From positions 324,302 through 388,301 of the forward strand of contig NZ_VFIE01000019.1 in NCBI RefSeq assembly GCF_010119385.1: a stretch of 64,000 nt of DNA. The letters run 5' to 3'. This document shows, in pieces, positions 59,792-64,000 of the stretch. A program made the position numbers and the translations under genes. How positions within the stretch are numbered: position 1 is the first letter of the stretch; each line of letters starts with the position of its first letter. Origin of the DNA: Nesterenkonia haasae. GTDB lineage: Bacteria; Actinomycetota; Actinomycetes; Actinomycetales; Micrococcaceae. The notes beneath the pieces were generated by a model, which was not told where the DNA came from, did not search any database, and worked only from the letters and a program-made list of their open reading frames with translations.

Positions 59792-61452
59792 TGCCACCCT
59801 CGTCACCCAACGCTTTTTTCACGCTGCTCCCGGTGCTGCGCACCGAAAGACGGGGCATGATCACCAGCTACCTCATCGGCACCGCCAGTGCACTCACGCT
59901 GACCGCAATCACAGTACTCACCGCCTGGGTGGTAGGACACGCCATCGTCGAGGCGAGCCTTCCTGATCCATTCATGTGGGTGGCACTCATCGGACTGGTC
60001 TTGGGCAGGACGATCCTGACGTGGAAAGAGATGGACATCTCCCATGCGCTGGCATACCGAGTCTTGGCGCGTATGCGCATGGCACTGTTCGACTCCTACT
60101 CGCACAGCGTTCCGTCTCGACGCCGAGAACACTCCGGGCAGACCACCAGCGTGGTCATGGACGATATCGAAAAGCTGGAATTCTTCTACGCCCACACCCT
60201 CGCCCAGATTGCGACCTCGATCACCGTCTTGTTCACCACCCTTGTCACCGCGACGTTCCTCCTGCCCGAAGCCGGACTGGTGATGACCGTCGGAGCGAAC
60301 AGCATCGCTGCAACTGCACTGCTCGGCAGACGCAGCATGCGCGACCTCGGGAGCAAAGAGCAGCTCTGCCGCAGCACGCTCTCCACTGAGCTCGTCGACG
60401 CGCTCGGAGCACTGAGAGAAGTCCTGAGCTTCGGACTCATCGGCCCTATCACCGCTGAAGCTCTCGCCACCACTGACCGTGCCACGGACATCAGCCGCAA
60501 ACGGGCGCTTCTTGCCGAACTGACCACAGCGATCCGCGATCTCACCGTGACTGCCGTCGTCATAGGGGTCATCGCGACCAGCGCCTTGGCCGCTGGCCTC
60601 TTCAACGATCCGGGCGAACCTCGATTCACCGCAGCCGCACTTCCGGCATTGATCGTTGTGTCCTTGGCCGGAGTCTCTGCGGTCACTGAAGCGACCACCA
60701 CGGTGACACAGCTGCATCCGCTCACAGCAAGCGCCGACCGAGTCGCCCGCGGCATCCATCGGCCCACTGTCGTCGACCCCTCAAAGGCGTCCGAGAACCT
60801 GCCTTCGGGGCCGCTTGGACTGCGCTTCGATCACGTATCCTTCAGCTACGACGACCAGACCGACGTGCTCTCGTCCTGGTGTGCAGAGATCACGGCCGGG
60901 GAACATGTCGGCATTGCCGGCCCCTCCGGGTCGGGGAAGAGCACCGTGATCACCTTGGCTGCTCGTCTCTGGGATCCCTCCCATGGCGGCATAGAGCTCA
61001 TCTCCGACTCGGGATCGGGGATCTCTCTGAGAAACATCGAAGATCCCAGCCTTCGAAAAGCCATCGCCGTTGTCGACCAAGAGGCCACCCTGTTCCACGG
61101 AACAGTCCGAGAGAACCTTCTACGAGGTGCCGGTCCAATGCATGACACCGAACTCCTGGCAGTGCTGGATCGGGTGAAGGCCTCGGAGTGGGTCACGCTT
61201 GAGGACCACGTCGGCCAAGGCGGCCTGCGGCTCTCCGGGGGACAACAAGCCCGGCTCTGCCTTGCCCGCGCCCTCGTCCGGAAACCGCAGGTCCTTCTTA
61301 TTGACGAGGTGACTGCCAGCTTGGACTCGGAGACCGAGCGCATCATTTCTGACGTGATCGCGGACTATAAAGGCACGGTACTCATTGCCTCGCACCGGCG
61401 TGAGACCCTGCAACGGCTCGACCGGGTGCTACATCTCACCTCAACCCGTTGA
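59791..61452 (+). CDS. ABC exporter half-transporter, CydC-like
   Basis: About 553 residues. The ATG overlaps the preceding TGA (TGATG); a GTG one codon earlier is an alternative. Six helices, then Walker A GPSGSGKST, Q-loop VVDQEATLFHGTVREN, signature LSGGQQARLCLARAL, Walker B LLIDEVTASLDSETE, and SHRRETL in H-loop position. Catalytic residues are intact, so both subunits should hydrolyse ATP. Forms a heterodimer with the CydD-like subunit. No cydAB genes in the window. Confidence 0.86.
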   Translation: MPPSSPNAFFTLLPVLRTERRGMITSYLIGTASALTLTAITVLTAWVVGHAIVEASLPDPFMWVALIGLVLGRTILTWKEMDISHALAYRVLARMRMALFDSYSHSVPSRRREHSGQTTSVVMDDIEKLEFFYAHTLAQIATSITVLFTTLVTATFLLPEAGLVMTVGANSIAATALLGRRSMRDLGSKEQLCRSTLSTELVDALGALREVLSFGLIGPITAEALATTDRATDISRKRALLAELTTAIRDLTVTAVVIGVIATSALAAGLFNDPGEPRFTAAALPALIVVSLAGVSAVTEATTTVTQLHPLTASADRVARGIHRPTVVDPSKASENLPSGPLGLRFDHVSFSYDDQTDVLSSWCAEITAGEHVGIAGPSGSGKSTVITLAARLWDPSHGGIELISDSGSGISLRNIEDPSLRKAIAVVDQEATLFHGTVRENLLRGAGPMHDTELLAVLDRVKASEWVTLEDHVGQGGLRLSGGQQARLCLARALVRKPQVLLIDEVTASLDSETERIISDVIADYKGTVLIASHRRETLQRLDRVLHLTSTR

Positions 61453-61513
61453 ACTTCAATGCCCGCGCGGTTGAGGGCACCTGACACATCAGGTCGCTGG
61501 CAGGTGCCCATTT
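61453..61513. other. Short gap with GCAGGTGCCC-type inverted bases after cydC-like gene
   Basis: GGGCACCTGAC (about 61474-61484) and GGCAGGTGCCC (61499-61509) are near-complementary, a plausible terminator for the exporter operon. Confidence 0.5.
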
Positions 61514-61614
61514 CTGAGGATTACGACAAGTTAGTGAAACAAGCCGCGTCTCACCGATATGTCACATCCCATGTCAGCGACTGACGCGTATGACAAGATC
61601 CGTAGGATCCTACA
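61514..61614 (+). repeat. 101-bp diverged direct repeat, right copy
   Basis: Partner of 53793-53893. Ends with GATCCGTAGGATCCTACA, where the left copy has GATCCCCGGGATCCTACA: both keep the GGATCCTACA tail and the GATCC/GGATC symmetry. Confidence 0.8.
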
Positions 61615-61694
61615 CTTGTCGTGTAGGTTCTCGGTTTTCATGTCATATTCTCAATTTCGTGTCACCCTCATGTCAGTCTTCTCATTTTCATGTC
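61559..61694. repeat. Cluster of ATGTCA-type words (possible IS end remnant)
   Basis: ATGTCA begins at 61559, 61571, 61640 and 61670, with variants GTGTCA at 61659 and ATGTCT at 61690; several are preceded by TTTTC or CCTC. Multiple short repeats at a terminus are typical of IS21-family ends, but no istA/istB gene is present. Open frames crossing this region show no protein homology. The rest of 61615-61962 holds no gene I can support. Confidence 0.45.
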
Positions 61695-61962
61695 TTGACT
61701 GTCGTGCTTGTCGCAAGACCCTGCCAAGTCACCCAAAACCTCCAACGGTCGGACACACCAAGCACTCACGAGCCTGCCACCGTGTGCCAGTTATCTCCCG
61801 CCAGCGGACAAGTAGCCGGACCCCCTATACGGCCACCCCTGACTGCATGGTCTCGACGCTCCTGGTCAGCAGCGGGTGTGTCCGGTGGGGTTCTCCATAC
61901 TGCGGCGCGGTTACCCATCGGTCGTTCAACCCGTTCACGTTCGCTCGCCTACTGTGGTTAGC

Positions 61963-62394
61963 ATGCAGACCGAAGGTTTCACCGTTGAGCCGTCTCCCGT
62001 GCTCAGCATGGACGAAGTCGTAGCGCTCTACCGCGAGGTGGGGTGGACGACATACGCCGATGATACCGTGACACTTGAGGCAGCGTTGGCCGGCTCTTCA
62101 CACGTCGTGGCGGCTCGGCGCGATGGGCGCCTCGTCGGGCTGGCACGAGTGATTTCTGACGGAGCCACGATCTGTTACCTGCAAGACGTGCTGGTCCACC
62201 CTGACGCCCAGCGGGCCGGTATTGGCCGTACCCTCGTCGTCGCCGCCTTGGAGCCGTACCACTCCGTGCGTCAGAAGGTTCTGCTTACGGATGACGAGCA
62301 AGGTCAACGCGCCTTCTACGAGGCCTTGGGATACCAGGAGGTCCGAGAGCACGGCACTGGTTCTCTGCGAGCGTTCGTTCGCTTCGACGCCTAA
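61963..62394 (+). CDS. GNAT family N-acetyltransferase
   Basis: 143 residues. Acetyl-CoA-binding motif VLVHPDAQRAGIGRTLV (Q/RxxGxG/A) and the late FYEALGYQEV element. The fold starts with MDEVVALYREVGWTTY, as in small-molecule acetyltransferases. TACTGT 6 bp before the ATG looks like a -10 box of a leaderless transcript. Substrate unknown. Confidence 0.88.
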   Translation: MQTEGFTVEPSPVLSMDEVVALYREVGWTTYADDTVTLEAALAGSSHVVAARRDGRLVGLARVISDGATICYLQDVLVHPDAQRAGIGRTLVVAALEPYHSVRQKVLLTDDEQGQRAFYEALGYQEVREHGTGSLRAFVRFDA

Positions 62395-62455
62395 CCAACT
62401 CAGCAAGTCCGCAAAGCGATTCTTTTGCGGGCACCTTCATGCGGCCCTGTTAGCT

Positions 62456-62850
62456 CTAGTTGGCCTCCACTCCGGGAAGGTATCCCGTCGATCGTTCTCC
62501 ATCTAGCGCCAAATGTGTTGGGGGAGGGACCTGAGCGTGATTCTCCGAAGTGTCTCCCGTGGCAGATTCGAGGTGCGTATCCGATTCTCTGGTGGGGATT
62601 CTTGGTTGGGGCCAGACGGCGCGCAGTATGCGGATTGCATCTTCCAGGTTGGTGCCAGCTTGGGTGCTGGTATCGGCAAGTTGTCGAGCAGCATTCAGCA
62701 CCGGCTGGGATGTCGTGGTCGCGCTGCGGCTCACGCGGGTGCCTCCGCTGGTGCGAGCGGTGAGGAAGCCTTCGCCTTCCAACGCTTTGTATGCCTTGTG
62801 CCAGGACAGCCTTGCGTACTCACGGGGGTGTAATCGCGATATCGAGCGTG
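62456..62850 (-). pseudogene. GntR-type regulator remnant (winged-helix fragment)
   Basis: On the minus strand a frame without a proper start reads REYARLSWHKAYKALEGEG, then FLTARTSGGTRVSRS, the recognition helix and wing of GntR proteins, followed by a short helical tail (PVLNAARQLADTSTQAG). The first half of the HTH is not recognisable and a TAG interrupts upstream at about 62870. A TTG at 62782 could start a 108-aa product lacking the HTH. Confidence 0.5.
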
Positions 62851-63181
62851 GGCTCTGGCGCTCTCCTGCGCGCTGCTATTCCCACTTACAGTTGCCTCAC
62901 AGGGATTCCAATTCGAGCCGATCTGGCTCACTGCGGCAAAACAGAGACCGACCAGATGGTATGAATCGCCCACGCTCCCCCAGTAGTGGTTCGCGTCCCA
63001 AGAACTAGGACCGCTGCAGTTCCTCACTTCCTTTTGGATCGAAGTAGTACGACGTTGACCCACATGGTGCAGTCCGAGATCGACGCATTGATGACGCCGA
63101 TACCTATGCTTCAGGTGATCGAAGCCGTGGCCGCTCTCTTGGCGGCGCGCGCCGGACGGGCCGGACAGGGCACCTTCTTTC
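62851..63181. other. 331-bp region without a supported gene
   Basis: Short open frames only. Probably degraded sequence between the GntR remnant and the oxidoreductase. A Leu/Ala-rich plus-strand stretch (VIEAVAALLAARAG) at about 63116-63157 has no start or family I recognise. Confidence 0.35.
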
Positions 63182-64000
63182 TTAGTGTGAGGTGGAGCCG
63201 AAGTGGGGTTGCGATTTCACGCTGATGATGACTTTTCCCTCGGCTCTGCCCTCGCGTAGGTGGGTGAGTGCTTCAGGAAGCTGTGCAAAGCTCCAGGTGC
63301 CGCCGTCAAGGACGGGGGTGACCCGTCCATCGATGATGGCAGGCAGCAGGTGCGTGCTGACCGCGGAGAACAATCCACCCATCACGGTGGCAGGGGTGAG
63401 CCCGTAGGAAACTGATCTCAACAGAACTTCTCGCTTGGCCAGCGGGAAGAGACTGACTTCCGCAGTGGGAGAAGCCAATCGCCCGACGCTGATCACCGCA
63501 CCACCGATGCGCGCGGACTGGATGCACGGGTCAACGAACCTCCCACCGACGTGATCAAGCACCAGGTCCACGCCTCGGCCCCCGGTGAGGTGGCTGACCT
63601 GCTCGGCTAAATCGCCACCGTCAGTCACGATGGCGTGATCGACCCCGGCGCGCTCCAGCAGACCAGTGCGGGAAGCACTGCGTGTGGTACCAATGACAAC
63701 CCCAGCCCCGAGGGCGCGAGCAATCTGGACACCCAGTGCGGCAATGCCCGAACTGGCGGCGGTAATCAGTACGGTATCTCCGGAGCGCAGGCCGCCGGCA
63801 CGCAGTGCTCCGTACTCAGTGATCAGTGAGATGGGCAGAGCTGCCGCACTGGTGGGGTCCAGCCGGTCTGGAATGGGGGCGACATGGGTGTGGTGAGCGG
63901 TGGCGTACTCGGCGAACGCTCCACTGCTGATCCCCATCACACGGTTGCCGATCAGCGCCCTGTCGACCGTGGAGCCGACGTCGGCGATTTCTCCGGCGAA
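63182..64000 (-). CDS. Zinc-independent quinone oxidoreductase / MDR-family dehydrogenase (5' end off window)
   Basis: The frame is open through the right edge, so the N-terminal catalytic domain is mostly missing. Visible: EIADVGSTVDRALIGNRVMG, the FAEYATA strand, LPISLITEYGALRAGGLRSGD, the NAD(P)H Rossmann part VLITAASSGIAALGVQIARAL, VDLVLDHVGG and a C-terminal LPEALTHLREGRAEGKVIIS. This is the quinone-oxidoreductase (QOR) subgroup of medium-chain dehydrogenases, generally NADPH-dependent. Substrate unknown. Confidence 0.9.
   Translation of the reverse strand, partial: FAGEIADVGSTVDRALIGNRVMGISSGAFAEYATAHHTHVAPIPDRLDPTSAAALPISLITEYGALRAGGLRSGDTVLITAASSGIAALGVQIARALGAGVVIGTTRSASRTGLLERAGVDHAIVTDGGDLAEQVSHLTGGRGVDLVLDHVGGRFVDPCIQSARIGGAVISVGRLASPTAEVSLFPLAKREVLLRSVSYGLTPATVMGGLFSAVSTHLLPAIIDGRVTPVLDGGTWSFAQLPEALTHLREGRAEGKVIISVKSQPHFGSTSH

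Noticed and set aside
61559-62023. Plus-strand frames upstream of the GNAT gene
   Set aside because: They run through the repeat-word region and show no domain or start signal; the GNAT start at 61963 is supported by family length.
1-64000. CRISPR arrays, rRNA operons, prophage structural genes, integrase
   Set aside because: No regularly spaced repeats, rRNA signature, phage structural genes or tyrosine/serine recombinase were seen on either strand.

Overview
The window is high-GC chromosomal DNA from an actinobacterium. The order ssd, nth-NUDIX, acs, marP, crp, RidA, DUF4177, bifunctional PBP, metallophosphoesterase matches the mycobacterial Rv3660c-Rv3683 block. The sterol-carrier/purF/purM/DUF3073 cluster and a HAIR box before clpB also fit. 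Short intergenic gaps, many ATGA/GTGA stop-start overlaps and GTG/TTG starts agree with this. A Micrococcales member (Micrococcaceae, perhaps near Nesterenkonia/Arthrobacter) is my inference; there is no rRNA or tRNA gene to confirm it.

Layout. 0-4.4 kb: edge-truncated ssd, an antibiotic-type ABC exporter and its divergent TetR regulator. 4.4-24.2 kb: mostly core genes: CoA pyrophosphatase, endonuclease III, acetyl-CoA synthetase (with a Crp-type site), dehydroquinase, MarP, Crp, a four-gene operon with two ATP-grasp ligases, PBP, metallophosphoesterase, a heterodimeric ABC exporter with one degenerate ATP site, and a voltage-gated channel. The 3' end of the channel gene is duplicated around an alpha/beta-hydrolase/MarR cassette. 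24.2-30.1 kb: purC-purD, a WYL regulator with a divergent SDR, asparaginase, sterol-carrier-like protein. 30.1-34.2 kb: an accessory four-gene operon encoding a SipW-type signal peptidase fused to a surface protein plus three candidate substrates. 34.2-43.2 kb: purF-purM, a nucleoside hydrolase overlapping a queuosine-precursor transporter, an MFS/TetR drug-efflux pair, a sirtuin, DUF3073. 43.3-49.1 kb: septum-formation-like protein, clpB, a TetR remnant, cytidine deaminase, a prolyl-aminopeptidase-like hydrolase. 49.3-64 kb: accessory DNA: an amphipathic membrane protein, a SHOCT protein, an unknown protein, a SIR2-fold NADase-like protein, IS remnants, a metal/siderophore ABC importer divergent from a CydDC-like exporter, bounded by a diverged 101-bp direct repeat; then GNAT, a GntR remnant and an edge-truncated quinone oxidoreductase.

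The best candidates for something undescribed are the SipW locus (30.1-34.0 kb), especially the peptidase/surface-protein fusion with its own internal signal and LPxTG-like tail, and the SIR2 neighbourhood (49.3-53.5 kb) as a possible defence locus. Also worth checking are the queuosine-salvage-like pair, the ATP-grasp pair beside the PBP, and the recombination scar behind the ion channel.
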